Part shown: piece after piece, positions 35,316 to 45,808 of the stretch
How the letters are laid out: each line of letters starts with the position of its first letter
Numbering within the stretch: position 1 is the stretch's first letter
Origin: Semisulcospira habei
Taxonomy: Eukaryota > Mollusca > Gastropoda > Semisulcospiridae
NCBI GenBank assembly: GCA_036245525.1
Contig: BTPG01000001.1
Location: 180,961,076 to 181,025,075, forward strand
Direction of reading: 5' to 3'
Length of the DNA: 64,000 nt
Made by a program: the position numbers and the translations under genes
The notes under the pieces: model-generated
What the model was told of the DNA's origin: nothing
The model's input: only the letters and a program-made list of their open reading frames with translations
The model's database searches: none

Positions 35316-36532
35316 AAGATGTGTGAAGAGCTCCCTTCAGATATCTGGACATCTCGAAACAGCCTTCTAGACAACATAAACGATGTTCCAGGACTCTTTG
35401 CCAAAGGTTGCGGGGCACTGCACAAAGCTATATCGCTGGAGATTATGCACAAGCGCTACCCTCACAGCAGCTGTGCTCACATCTACACAGGCGGGTCCGC
35501 ACAAGACGCCGTGCGGAACAAAGGAAGTGGCGTGCACATCTGTTGTGCAGACCGCACTACTACCTTCCTCTCCTTACCAGCTGGCGGTAGCAGCTCCAAC
35601 TAACGTACAGATATGCAGGCGCTCAACACAGCAGCAGAGCACTAGCAGCTTGATCCACTGATCTCCTCACCAGGAAGCTTCAAGACAGACCCTGTCCACA
35701 AAATAGTGCTGCAGTGGATTTCAGTGCATTCTGGAGTAGCTGGCGAATGGGGAGGCTGACAGCCTGGCCAAAGAAGGCGCCAGACTACCTCAAGATCACA
35801 ACCTCCTGTAAAAAAAATAAAAAATAAAATAAAAAGACACTACAGCAACAAAGTGATTGGCAACAGCAGAATGGCGGCTGCAGCCCGTGGGCAGACGACA
35901 TCAACAAGCTGAACAGGGAAAGGCAGACCACCATCTTTCATCTACGCACTGATCACTCTGGACTCACCTCGTGAGACTGAGTCTTGCGGAAACGGCCCTA
36001 TGCGAATGTGGCGTAGAAAATCAGTCTCCTTAGCATATTCTCCAGAACTGTCCAAACAGAGAAGTGGTCCACTGGCAGTTCTGACCAGAAGACACGCCCC
36101 TGTACACCAAACTCTGAAAACCAGCTGCCGAGCTCTTGACAGCTCACTTATTGGCAGCCAGAACAATGTAAGATTTAAAGACGGCCATCAATGAATTGAA
36201 CGTTGCAGAAGAAGGCAAAAAAAATGGCGGTGGAAGTTGTGATCTCGTGATGGACATGTGGAAACTAAGTATTTTGATAACATTGTTTTGGCTGTTAGGA
36301 ACCATGAAATTTTATTACGCATATTCATACTTACACCTTTCTAGACGAAAATAAATGAAAAGAAAAGGGGAGACCTTACTAGACCCGCCTTACGCTAAAT
36401 AAAATATCTCCTAAAAGACCAGCCAGTTTCACTCATTTTTGCCTTTTTTCCTCCACTAAAGAAACAGCAAACAAATTGATTGGTCACATTGTGATCAGAA
36501 TACATTCCAACTTTCCACATATTTTACGAATA

Positions 36533-37640
36533 TTAAAGGGATCGGAGACACGACACCTCCCTGAGATACATCTTCCCTGAGTTTGACAAGACTGCTGAGT
36601 GTGCCGTCGACTTGAATCGTGCAATTCTGTTGAAGAGGAGGTCTTTCAGCCATCGGTACATCGTGCCTCCAAACTGATGAGTCACATTGAAATTAATGAA
36701 ATGATCACACATTTTTATGCTCAATATGCATTCCTTGTTTAAAAAAAATGGCCCCAAAAACTTTTCAACAAAGGAGTATGACGTAAACAATTTTTATGAT
36801 CATTTTGCGTTCCTTTGCATACTGGTAAAATGCGAGTAGGGCAGCAGATTCAGCCACTGTGGCCCCTAAATGCATCACAGCATGATAAAATCAGGTTGGG
36901 AGTAACTGTGGTACTCCATCCTAACCAATAAAACCTAAACAAGACCTATCAGTTGTATACAAAATTTCTGAGGGCATCGGAAACAATGTACGTTTCCCAA
37001 TTCGGCAATTTTAAATGGGAAAAAGGAATCATTAACCACGAACGTTTCTCATTTTCTTGCACTTTATGCACACACTATTGAAACTTAATAACTAAAGAGA
37101 TGTCAAAATTAAATGTAATAACGTTAGTATTTTTGTTCTAATTAATTTTGTGTATTTTTACAACTTGGGGGTAGGGATACAAAATCAACCACTCAGTGAT
37201 CACAACATCACCTAGTCAAGTTTATAATAATTGTGACATCCTGTTTTAATGATGTAAGCCTGAAAATTGAATGCCAGTCCTATAGAAAACGTCTGAAGGC
37301 ATCTGACACATTATTTTGGTCTTTTTTTGCAATTTCGGGGAAATGGCAGTTTACACTGTGAGCCACAGATTCAATTTTGTTTCATTCTGGTTTTTGCAGA
37401 GGACGCAGGTGTGTCTTAACATATAATACCTGATTTGGGTTTCTGGAATGAATTCTGATTTATTTAGAGGAAAATGTTACTCAACCTCATTTTAGCATCC
37501 GCCATCGGCTATATCTCTGGTTGTGTTCCTAAGGATTTTAAGGGAACATGGCTTAAACATCGCAGGACATACTAAGGTACACTTTGAAGTCCATCTTATA
37601 GAGTACTGGGGAGGGGGGGGGGGGTGCATGGTAGCTTATG
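36533..37640 (-). repeat. Right arm of the inverted-repeat structure, with truncated RT segment
   Basis: Mirror image of 32,287-33,590. On the minus strand it runs from the upstream non-coding part into TMYRWLKDLLFNRIARFKST and stops just after the GGV-type RT block. It lacks about 90 bp present in the left arm between the CATTAATTTCAATG block and the TTGGAGGCACGA block. Confidence 0.8.
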
Positions 37641-37975
37641 GAGTATCACTTACTCCTGCATTCGAAATGGCAAAGAAACATAAAGTTGGATAAATAAAAA
37701 TTGAGGGTGTTACGCAACAAAATATCTCTATGCACGCGTTGTGTTAGGCCTATATTACCAATTTCATACAAAAAGAATGATTGAAAATGTGTTAAATTTA
37801 AAAAAAAAAATACCTCAGAGATAAATTCTAGGCGAATGCAGTTCACGCCAGGTTGTTGACTGATAATCGAAAGTATGGAAAATTGCGTCCCCTGAATCTC
37901 TACGTCACACGTAAAGTTTAGGTCCTGTCAAGGGCACACTTCACGCTTATACTTTTTACAGTTTAAGACAAAATC

Positions 37976-38190
37976 GTTGTATTACGAGTTAGGCTTTGGT
38001 AGTGGTTCTTGTCGCCTCTCGAGTCCGGTCAGTGTGGTCAATGTCGGGGGTTTGAGTCTCGGGCTAAAGCCCTCGACTTTTACCTCTGAAAATTGCCCCC
38101 CCCCCCCCCCCCCCCCCTCCCCCCCCCTCCTCCCTGACCCGACCCTCGAGGCGACAAGAAGCACTGGCAAAGTCTAACTCGTAATACAAC
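37976..38190. mobile_element. 215-bp foldback MITE
   Basis: Ends are GTTGTATTACGAGTTAG and its complement CTAACTCGTAATACAAC. The inverted similarity extends about 55 bp (TTCTTGTCGCCTC block). A poly-C tract of over 30 bp is inside. The ORFs across it are low-complexity artefacts. Confidence 0.85.
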
Positions 38191-38354
38191 TAATAGTTTG
38201 TACTTCTGTATGCATATATAGAAGTATCAATCTACCACTTCTGTCACTCCGTCAAGAGTCAAATTCATATCTCAAGGATGAGTCTCGGCATTCAATATGC
38301 TTGTTGTTTTGTACGTCAGGTTGTGGGATATCAGTGCAATCGCAATCGCAAGCG

Positions 38355-38364
38355 CACACACACA

Positions 38365-38409
<45 letters not shown>

Positions 38410-38619
38410 TACACACACACACACATACGTCATGTCTCCAACAAAATTGACAACCTGACCGCTCTCTGACGACGTCTCGTAATATCTGTTGCCAATGAGT
38501 GTGTTATGCGCGCTGTAATAATTGTAGCACAGTTCTGATCTTCAAACTGTACTTTCAAGTGTTTTGTTAGCTTTTCAGCGCTTGATAAACATATTGTTGG
38601 ATATCAGTCTAATCGCAAG

Positions 38620-38698
<79 letters not shown>
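38355..38698. repeat. Two (CA)n microsatellites around a dispersed-repeat segment
   Basis: CA tracts at 38,365-38,428 and 38,630-38,697. The DNA between them, 38,435-38,600, is the second copy of 31,334-31,500. Confidence 0.85.
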
Positions 38699-38699
<1 letters not shown>

Positions 38700-39032
38700 T
38701 GCACCCAAATACGCGTACTTTTAAACTGTGTGCATTTTAATTGTTTTTTAAAAACACTTTTGAACGCGTACTGATTAAAGACGCCCATCTATCTATCGTC
38801 TCTTTGTCCAAAAACGCGGATTATGTGGCGACTGAAGACAGCGTCTCCGGGGTGCGTATAAGGTCGCAAGACGTCGCCCGTTGTTGGCCCGCGCGCATCC
38901 GTCCCGAGGACTGTTTGCGCAGTGGGCTTGAAACTTTTGGCAAAACGGGTCAAGTTGATTTGGACAGTAAGCGCGTGCTGAGAATGTGAGCGGGGGTGTC
39001 ATGATATACTGTCAGTCGTGGTGATGACTCAC

Positions 39033-39250
39033 GTGCGAGCTGGAGGAGTGCGAGCTGCCGTGCGAGCTGTGTCGCTGTTCCTGGCAGTAAACATACTTGT
39101 CCTCGTAACACTCCTTGTCGTGCCAGTCGAATTGGTGGCCGTGCGGGCAGTGTTGTAAAGACCCGTGGTGGTCGTGACACTCGTAGTACGTCTCGCAGTG
39201 CTCCGAATGGTAGTCTGGCTCCTTCCCATGTTCCCCGTGACACTCGTACT
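39033..39250 (-). CDS. Candidate exon encoding chitin-binding (peritrophin-A/CBM14) domain 2
   Basis: A 218-nt exon is bounded by acceptor CTGTGCAG and donor CAC/GTGAGT. It enters in phase 1 from the 16-nt micro-exon and leaves in phase 0. It encodes one complete six-cysteine domain: EC, EHC, YYEC, QHC, KEC and YVYC, with spacing 14, 5, 9, 12 and 7. That fits the peritrophin-A pattern that binds chitin outside the cell. Aromatic residues expected near the third and fifth cysteines are present (YYEC, FDWH). A Ser/His-rich linker (HSSHGSSHSSSSH) closes the exon. It is nearly identical to the exon at 45,809-46,023, whereas the flanking introns differ. Confidence 0.88.
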
Positions 39251-40245
39251 CTGCACAGGTCAAGGTCAAGGACGCATTCATGGAACCATGAATAGAAATT
39301 GCTGACATGTAGTATTTAAATTGGCAGTCTGACATAGGCATGCACAACTTTGTTGTTGTTGTTGTTGTTGTTTTGTTGCGATCTCCGCAAAGAAACACTT
39401 TTCATAGCACTCTTGGAAATACATTTATTTCAGTGCCATTTGTACCCCCCCCCCCTTTCCCCCCCCCTCCCCCCCCTCCCCCCCTCGCATGATTTGCATG
39501 AGAGTTTTTACGACATTTGATGTTTTTGTCAGTTTTGTTTGTGTGTGAGTTCTGAGTATGTTACCGATATTGATGACGATGATGATGTATGTAACAGTAA
39601 AAATAGTAATGTGTTATATTTTAGATGCATTTTCTACTTAGTACCTCATGCTCATAAGTCATTAACTATTGCTGTCTTCCGGACTGGCAGGAATGACGTA
39701 CTTGAATTTATGCACGTGCATTTTAATTCGGACTATACCGTAAGCATAATACGAACATTATAATTGTGTGTGTGATTTTTAGATTTTTCTTGACTGCACG
39801 TTTGAAAATTCTATTAATGATGATGGTGTCAATGTTGATGATGACCTTATTATTATAAATATTTCATTGCGACATTTCTTCCTCCGCACACTGCGTGTCA
39901 ATACTCGTGTTTCATAAAAGTTTCATGTCATCAGTAATGACGCACTAATATCACGAACTTGTGCACGTGCTTTTGTACCTTAGTCTATATATGTAAAAGT
40001 ATTACGATAATTTAGAATTTGAAAGTGCATGCGTGTACATTCTGTATCTATTTTGACGCACTACATTCTCACACGTAAATTATGTTTTGTTAACTAGTTA
40101 CCTGTTACCTGGGCATTCGCCTGAAGAAGCCCTCGCTGAGATGGCGAAAATTTGTGCATAGAATAAAAGTGTAACTCCTTCTAAACTACGTGGTGTATGT
40201 GGATCCTTTCTTCACATTTTAAGTATTTCACTGCTGCTTGGATCC
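39251..40245. other. Intron with possible Penelope-like 3' relic
   Basis: Contains a poly-C tract (39,445-39,485). The stretch CGCCTGAAGAAGCCCTCGCT...GGCGAAAATTTG at 40,110-40,155, followed by GAATAAAAGTG, resembles the 3' region of Penelope-like elements. This is a weak call. Confidence 0.3.
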
Positions 40246-40247
40246 AT

Positions 40248-40624
40248 ATTTGGAGTGGTCCCCACCCGGGTCTGCCCTGGGGGACTTGGGTGGGGTTAAC
40301 TACTGTTTAGTTCCCAGGGTCACCCTGGTCAGCCCTACTGGGTGGGTTTTCCCCTCTATTCTGGGGCATGTGTTTCTGTCTACCCTTGGTCCATTCACCT
40401 GTATTTTCCTTTTTTAAACTCTCCCTACCGTCTGCGCTGTCTTTAGCTCTTGATATTGGATGTGTGTTGCTAAATGGTCTTATGTTTATTTAGCATATTA
40501 GACCGGCTGGCGACATACATTCAATATTCTGTTTAGTTTGTTTTTTTTCACAAGCAGTCCTGAGAAAGTCTTGTTGCTGTCGGGACGTTAAGCAATGTAC
40601 AATCAATCAATCATATTTGGAGTG
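40248..40624 (+). mobile_element. SINE-like repeat, copy 2, with target-site duplication
   Basis: The repeat body (about 40,260-40,612) matches 26,970-27,303 and ends in GTTAAGCAATG and an (ATCA)n tail. The 12-bp sequence ATATTTGGAGTG occurs at both edges (40,248-40,259 and 40,613-40,624), as expected for insertion by target-primed reverse transcription. Confidence 0.85.
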
Positions 40625-40639
40625 TGTGGAGCCAGCTTT

Positions 40640-42055
40640 CTTGGACTGGTTTTATTTATAATTTGTAATTTCAATTCTGAGAATGCTCTTGCTGTGCTAA
40701 TGCCATGCAATTCCAGGCTGGTAAGCTTGCATTGCATCATCAGGACATCAGCTGCCCTTTTTGTGACTGCATCGCTCACTAGATCTAGAAAGAGAGGGTA
40801 GTGGGAGAGAAGGAATGACAGACCTATCTTGTTTAGCCTTCCACTGAACACCTACTGCATATAGCAATAGGGACTACCCCTAGGCGCCCCGCAATCCGCT
40901 GGAGAATATCCTGACCTCCAGTAATACATGAATATTCCCAAACAGATCTTGGACCTGCTGGGTAGATTTTTGTTTTTGTCGCCTACAACCGGTTTCGCCC
41001 TAAAGGCCCCGCCACACGGGCCGGTTGTGCCCCGATTTTGAAGGCCACGGACCACAGTGGTGTTTCCGTACTGTCCAGTCTCTTAGCCTTAGTCAGTCCC
41101 AGTCATCCCCTAATTGTTCAATTCCCTAAAAAACACTATCGCCCACCAGCTGCACATTTGCCATGCACAAAATACCAAAAAAAAAACAGCACATGACCCG
41201 TCTCATTTCTTGGCTATGAAACTGGTTCCTTACCAACCCCACACCCAAGCACAGCTGAAATCAGCGTGCCCCTCAAATCACTACGTCAAAGGCAACACAA
41301 CATAGGCCCACAAATGTCCACTGGATAAGCTCAGGATGGTTTGAATCAAAGCACCAAACATGTCTCCTCTCAGCTAACCACAAATTTCCAGCAAATTCCA
41401 ACAGTCAGCCCAACTGCAAATTTTCAAACAAGGCAAAAATTATTTTTAAAAACACGGAGCCTCTTACTGCCTGACCTTCCCAATTTAAATGTATACCGTG
41501 ACCTGAAGCCGATTCCGATCCGTTAGCGATCGGATGACGTCAATTATCCGATCCGGTCCCAATCGGCTGGGAATCGGGTGACTAGAACCTGCTCTAGATT
41601 TCCGATCCGAATCCGTCCCGATCGTAAGCTTCAACCAATCAGAGCGCGTCTCGCAAAGCATGTCGTTTCAACACGGTTTGCAAATGGCCGAACACGCCTG
41701 TTGTGATCAGCCTACCACCGCCGTTGCCGCTGATGTTTCGCACGCCTCTTCCCGAATATGATCCAAAACTGCTGATAATGCAAGCACATCATCATCACTG
41801 TCAAAACTAGCAGTCATTTTGCAGAACAGGTACGACTTTGATCTTCGGTTCAAACCGGTCTGCTAAACTTGACAAGTCGAGAAATGTCAGTGTGGCACTG
41901 CACACGTTTTTTAATCCGGCCCGATCACCTACCGATTCGAAAACTGATCGGGAATCGGCCTCAAAAGCGGGCTCGTGTAGCGGGGCCTTAAGGTGTAACC
42001 TGAAAATTGCCAAACACAACGCATGTATTAGAAGCTGCCTCTAGAATTTACTGGT
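40640..42055 (-). repeat. Dispersed repeat, copy B, split by a Harbinger-like insertion
   Basis: The parts 40,640-41,003 and 41,992-42,055 together match copy A (26,205-26,830) on the opposite strand. The break corresponds exactly to the element at 41,004-41,988. Confidence 0.8.
41004..41988. mobile_element. Non-autonomous PIF/Harbinger-like element (985 bp)
   Basis: Terminal inverted repeats AGGCCCCGCCACACGGGCC (left) and GGCTCGTGTAGCGGGGCCT (right) are flanked by the trinucleotide TAA on both sides. A 3-bp TWA duplication with ends of this type is characteristic of PIF/Harbinger transposons. The interior has repeated GATCCG/CGGATC and GGGAATCGG words and no transposase or Myb-like ORF. The uninterrupted homologous site is visible in copy A near 26,345-26,445. 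Confidence 0.85.
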
Positions 42056-42172
42056 AGCACCACTAGTACAGCTCGGATTGCATCCCTAAAGCTTTATGTG
42101 GTGTTGCAGTGGAAGAAGACTGACTAATTTTGAAAAGGCAACACCTAGGCAATTTTGTGGTTTAATTATTAT

Positions 42173-42418
42173 TTACTTTGAAACAAAGGCGTCGCCCAAA
42201 GCCAAAAAATGCACTCAATCAGATTAGCTCCAAGGGACGTAATTTTTCATTTCAATTCTGAGAATGCTCTTGCTATGCCATGGAAATCCAGGCTGGTAAG
42301 CTTGCATTGTGTCATCAGGACATCAGGATTTCAGAATGTAAATGAAAAATTACGTCCCTTAGAGCTAATCTGATTGAGTGCATTTTGGGCTTTGGGCGAC
42401 GCCTTTGTTTCAAAGTAA
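42173..42418. mobile_element. 246-bp foldback MITE
   Basis: Ends are TTACTTTGAAACAAAGGCG and CGCCTTTGTTTCAAAGTAA. The arms of about 75 bp pair through GCACTCAATCAGATTAGCTC and GACGTAATTTTTCATTT. A related single end occurs at 26,805-26,900, the edge of dispersed repeat copy A. Confidence 0.8.
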
Positions 42419-42458
42419 AGAATATAATATACGTATATTATATTAACTCTGTACTCAC

Positions 42459-42474
42459 CGCTGTCGTGCTCCTC
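42459..42474 (-). CDS. Candidate 16-nt micro-exon of the chitin-binding gene
   Basis: On the minus strand, acceptor TTTTGTTTTCAG, sixteen bases GAGGAGCACGACAGCG, then donor GTGAGTACAG. Both splice sites are close to consensus. In phase 0 it encodes E-E-H-D-S plus one base, which joins the next exon to give a Glu codon and restores the frame of the second chitin-binding exon. The peptide echoes the acidic/His starts of neighbouring exons (DEEV, EDEEHH). Being so short, it could be chance, but its phase and both sites fit exactly. Confidence 0.7.
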
Positions 42475-42479
42475 CTGAA

Positions 42480-43140
42480 AACAAAACAAATTAAAAAAAT
42501 CATCAGCCGATCAGGAACACCTTCTATGAATACCGAGATCGCTTTTTTTTTTACGTCACTACGGAACCTTCAAGCTAGGGTGATCGAACATTACGCATCG
42601 ACTAAAGTTACATGTTGCATACTAATAATAATAGACTTATGGTAGATAATAGTGATAAAAGTCCGTACGAGTAGATGGGTCGGCGGTGTATTTTTCCCTA
42701 AGTGCACAAGACAAGGGGGCAACAATCTTTTTTTCTTTTTCTTTTTTGTATGAACGTTCCATCCATTAAGAACTAACATGTAAATCCGAATGATTCAAAA
42801 CTCACTCTGAATTTAAAAAAAAAAACAACTAAGAACATGGCAATTCTCTTTTGCGTTAAACGTCGGAAAAACCGGAAAGCGTCGGAGAGTGGCTTTCGGG
42901 TGTGACAGTTTGTGCAGTCGTTTTGTGTTCGTAACGTTCGTATTGAGGAGATAGTGGGACGGTCCCACACGCTTACTCGTGCAGTACAACAAGACTAAAG
43001 AGAACACAACGCAAGGGAGAAAAATAGAATTGTTGTTGTTGCCATGTGGAGCTGTGTTGGTGCGCACCAGTTGTTAAACACAACTCCCGCCTAACGTACA
43101 GACCTCAGCACTTACCCGCGAGCGTAAATCAGTCACATAT
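42480..43140. other. Intronic; no gene recognised
   Basis: No coding motif on either strand. Confidence 0.5.
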
Positions 43141-43172
43141 GTATGTATGTGTGTGTTGTGCGTGCGTGCGTG

Positions 43173-43250
<78 letters not shown>
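43141..43250. repeat. (TG)n microsatellite
   Basis: Preceded by ATGT and GTGC tetranucleotides; TG tract of about 70 bp. The ORFs on both strands here are repeat artefacts. Confidence 0.95.
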
Positions 43251-43251
<1 letters not shown>

Positions 43252-43840
43252 CCACTCCAAAAAGGTTTCCTTCTTTGACACATGTATTGACATATATTGT
43301 AAAACAAACAAATTAATATTCAGGAATTTGTTTGATATACTCTCCTCCCACAAATCCCTTGCGCACCAAGAAGACTCGATCTTGATGATACTTGCGTTTT
43401 TCAAAACTGAAACGCGAAATATTTTCATATTGCAACATAAACAAGCTCCTCATGTGTAGAAGTAATGAAATACTTCATAGTGTGTACGAAGAACTCAGAA
43501 TTTATATCCTAGTATATACACACACACGAACGGAGACTGAACAGACGCCAACAAACGTGAAATTAACGATATCGACAACCTGAGAAAAGAACTAAAACTA
43601 TATTTTCCGCAATTATGAGTGATCTAGTTAGAAGTAGAATTTACTCAGTAACACGCACGGTTATAAAAAGCACTGATGTCTTCATAGTCAGTCGAAATCA
43701 ACGCGCTGAGTATTCGCCGAGTCGACAGCCGGTGATATGCAGTCATGCCACCAATGTGTTTTGTCTGAACACCGCAATCAACCGCAAAATAAATGACGCG
43801 AGGCACCGTTTTGTTTTGGACAGGGTGCATAAATTATAGC

Positions 43841-43980
43841 GAGCAACATTTTGTTTGATATAGTGCCGATAACCGACAGATGTGATTACTTGACCCGAAT
43901 CAAAATGTTATCGTCTAACGATTCGGGGGTCATAATCACATCTGCCTGTTATCGGCAGTATATCAAGCAAAATGTTGCTC
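43841..43980. mobile_element. 140-bp near-perfect hairpin (palindromic MITE)
   Basis: GAGCAACATTTTG at the left end pairs with CAAAATGTTGCTC at the right end, and pairing continues to GACCCGAATC/GATTCGGGGGTC, leaving a loop of about 18 bases. Stem of about 60 bp. No ORF. AT-rich flanks (ATTATAG and AATATAA) could hide a short target duplication. Confidence 0.8.
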
Positions 43981-44321
43981 AATATAATATAAAATAATAT
44001 AATATGTGTGTACGTGCTTGCTTGCGTGTATGTACTTATATATGTACGTACGTAAGTATATCTGAATGTACGTATTGCAGAGAAATGCCAAGGCCGTTTA
44101 AACTTACGGCTCCAGTTGAATTCAACACTGGTCAAACCCGGGACTGATGCGTTTACACAAGTTAGCATTTGGAACCGGGCTTGACCGGCCTACGTGACAA
44201 TGACATGGTGCCCTCCAGAGACGATCTCGAAACATGAGATTCAAAGAAGAAGGCGATTTGTCTTATAGATCATGACCTATATGTCAACATTTTTTGATTA
44301 ACATTAACGTTTTCTTTTTAG

Positions 44322-44520
44322 ATGGAAATTAACATTACAGATGGTTGTAATGTTATATACGTGCATATACTCGCTGTAATAGGTCGGTGTGTGTCAGTCA
44401 AATGTATTTATTTGTTTTATGTTCACATTTGTTTTACGTCTGTTTTAAAAATTTCGCTGCAAACAAATTTCCAATCTTGGGACAATAAACGTATTAATAT
44501 TGTATCGTATCGTATTATCA
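44322..44520 (+). repeat. Rex1-like 3' tail, solitary copy
   Basis: Matches the minus-strand 3' end at 34,490-34,665, through GTTATATACGTGCATATACT, CAAACAAATTTCCAATCTTG and GGGACAATAAACG. It ends with a TATCG-type tandem tail (ATTGTATCGTATCGTATTA). Severely 5'-truncated insertion. Confidence 0.8.
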
Positions 44521-44859
44521 TACCAGAATTTCCGAAATCGTTAACGAATATCGGAATTTATAATGAATTTGCAATGTACATTTGCGTGTATACTGCCTGC
44601 TTCCTTTGCCCTCCCCCCCCCCCACCCCCCGCCCCTCCCTTATCCTCCTGCTTAGCCTTCCGAGGTCTGACTAGTACAGGAACTGATTGTATTTTGGCAG
44701 GACCGATTCCGACGATGATATGTGTATGATGTATATATGTATGTATGCGTATAGATATGTTTATATGTATAGTGATCATTTGTAAAATTCTCTACAGCAA
44801 ATATGTGTGCACCTTTCACGAGAATAAAATCCTGTTACTGTTGCCGCAAGGGTTTCATG

Positions 44860-44970
44860 TGAAAGGAAAACAGAAAATAGAGATTGAAAAACCTTTAAGT
44901 TAGAAACATGAAACACGACGTTTCGGATCAAAGATACTTCTTCTCGGTGATATGGAAACAAGTCATAAAA
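44860..44970 (-). repeat. Possible Penelope-like element 3' relic
   Basis: On the minus strand, CCGAGAAGAAGTATCTTTGA followed by TCCGAAACGTCGTG is the kind of sequence found near the 3' ends of Penelope-like elements. No RT remains. Confidence 0.35.
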
Positions 44971-45397
44971 TCCTGTTCGTGACATTTATTGATTCATTAA
45001 TTTATTTATTTATGATATAAGGAGAAGCTATGACAGAATCAGGTGAAGAATGGCGTTGTTCACAATGTGATCATTTTACTTCGCCTGTTCCACTGCGGCT
45101 CGATCAGTACTTCACAATAAATTTATAGAAGTTCAAAAGGAAGATAACACTGCACTTGAAAGTCTTCTTCTTCTTCTCGAACGCCGTCACACTTGGAGTT
45201 TGGCACTCAAAATGAAATCTGTGCTCTTCTCTAGCGCCTCCACAGGCCCTTACAGTTTCTCTTGTAGAGTGGCGGGCTTCGCCGGCCATATCTCCTCCTT
45301 CAGCAGCTGGTCCTGGAGGATGTGCTCTGTGGTGCACTTGGAAGTAACACACAAGCCGCGTAGCGGCTCGAAGGACAGTGTTGTCATATACATATAC

Positions 45398-45743
45398 CAG
45401 GCGCGGATCAGTTACCTCGAGGGAAGGGGGGGGGGGGGGTCCAACTTCTTCTGTGGGACCTTCAACCTGACACAAAAGGCCTCCCTGGCGCTTAATATCT
45501 TTCAGTGGCCGAAAAATCAAACAAGCGGGGGGGGGGGGGGGGGGGGGGGGGGCGGGGGAAGGAGGCGCGAGTATGTCAACATTTGTTTGTTCTTAAAACA
45601 CGACAAAATATCAAACAACGGGGGGGGGGGGGGGGGGTCCAAACACCCCCAAAAAGGGACTTTGTTATGCAATTTTAAAGAATGTTCGGTCGGGGGGGGG
45701 GGGGAGGACCCCTGGAAACCGCCCCCTCCCAGATCCGCCCCTG
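45398..45743. mobile_element. hAT-like MITE with multiple G-tracts (346 bp)
   Basis: Ends are CAGGCGCGGATC and GATCCGCCCCTG, resembling the CAGGGGCGGAT ends of hAT-type non-autonomous elements. Four poly-G tracts (about 45,427, 45,528, 45,620 and 45,692) of 13-24 bases are inside. An 8-bp target duplication is not clear, so the family call is tentative. The ORFs spanning it are low-complexity Gly or Pro runs. Confidence 0.6.
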
Positions 45744-45808
45744 TGTACTGTGTTGCATGTCGGAGTGAAAGAAAGCATGTTGCAGAAGCGCAAAGTGTTT
45801 TCACTCAC

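Larger units (their letters stand above)
33420..36220 (+). pseudogene. Jockey-like non-LTR retrotransposon relic (RT and RNase H), interrupted
   Basis: Plus-strand fragments are the RT blocks YRWLK.FLFNR.AR and GVPQGG-like followed by VYINDIS and ILHADDIAVLS at 33,450-33,700. From about 35,318 the RNase H domain begins (HIYTGGSAQDAVRNKGSGV, then LPAGG), with its C-terminal block at 35,690-35,780 (VLQWIS.HSGVAGEWG). The downstream LNRERQTTIF.LRTDHSGL block lies at 35,910-35,960. The RT active-site box is ADD. Frame breaks are numerous and the middle is replaced by insertions, so it is dead. Confidence 0.8.

Noticed and set aside
38041..38090. GTTTGAGTC..GGGCTAAAGCCC considered as tRNA T-arm
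   Set aside because: No acceptor or anticodon stem could be built; it lies inside a symmetric MITE.
40110..40160. Hammerhead ribozyme of a Penelope-like element
   Set aside because: CTGAAGA and CGAAA boxes are present, but the helices and the cleavage-site triplet could not be drawn.
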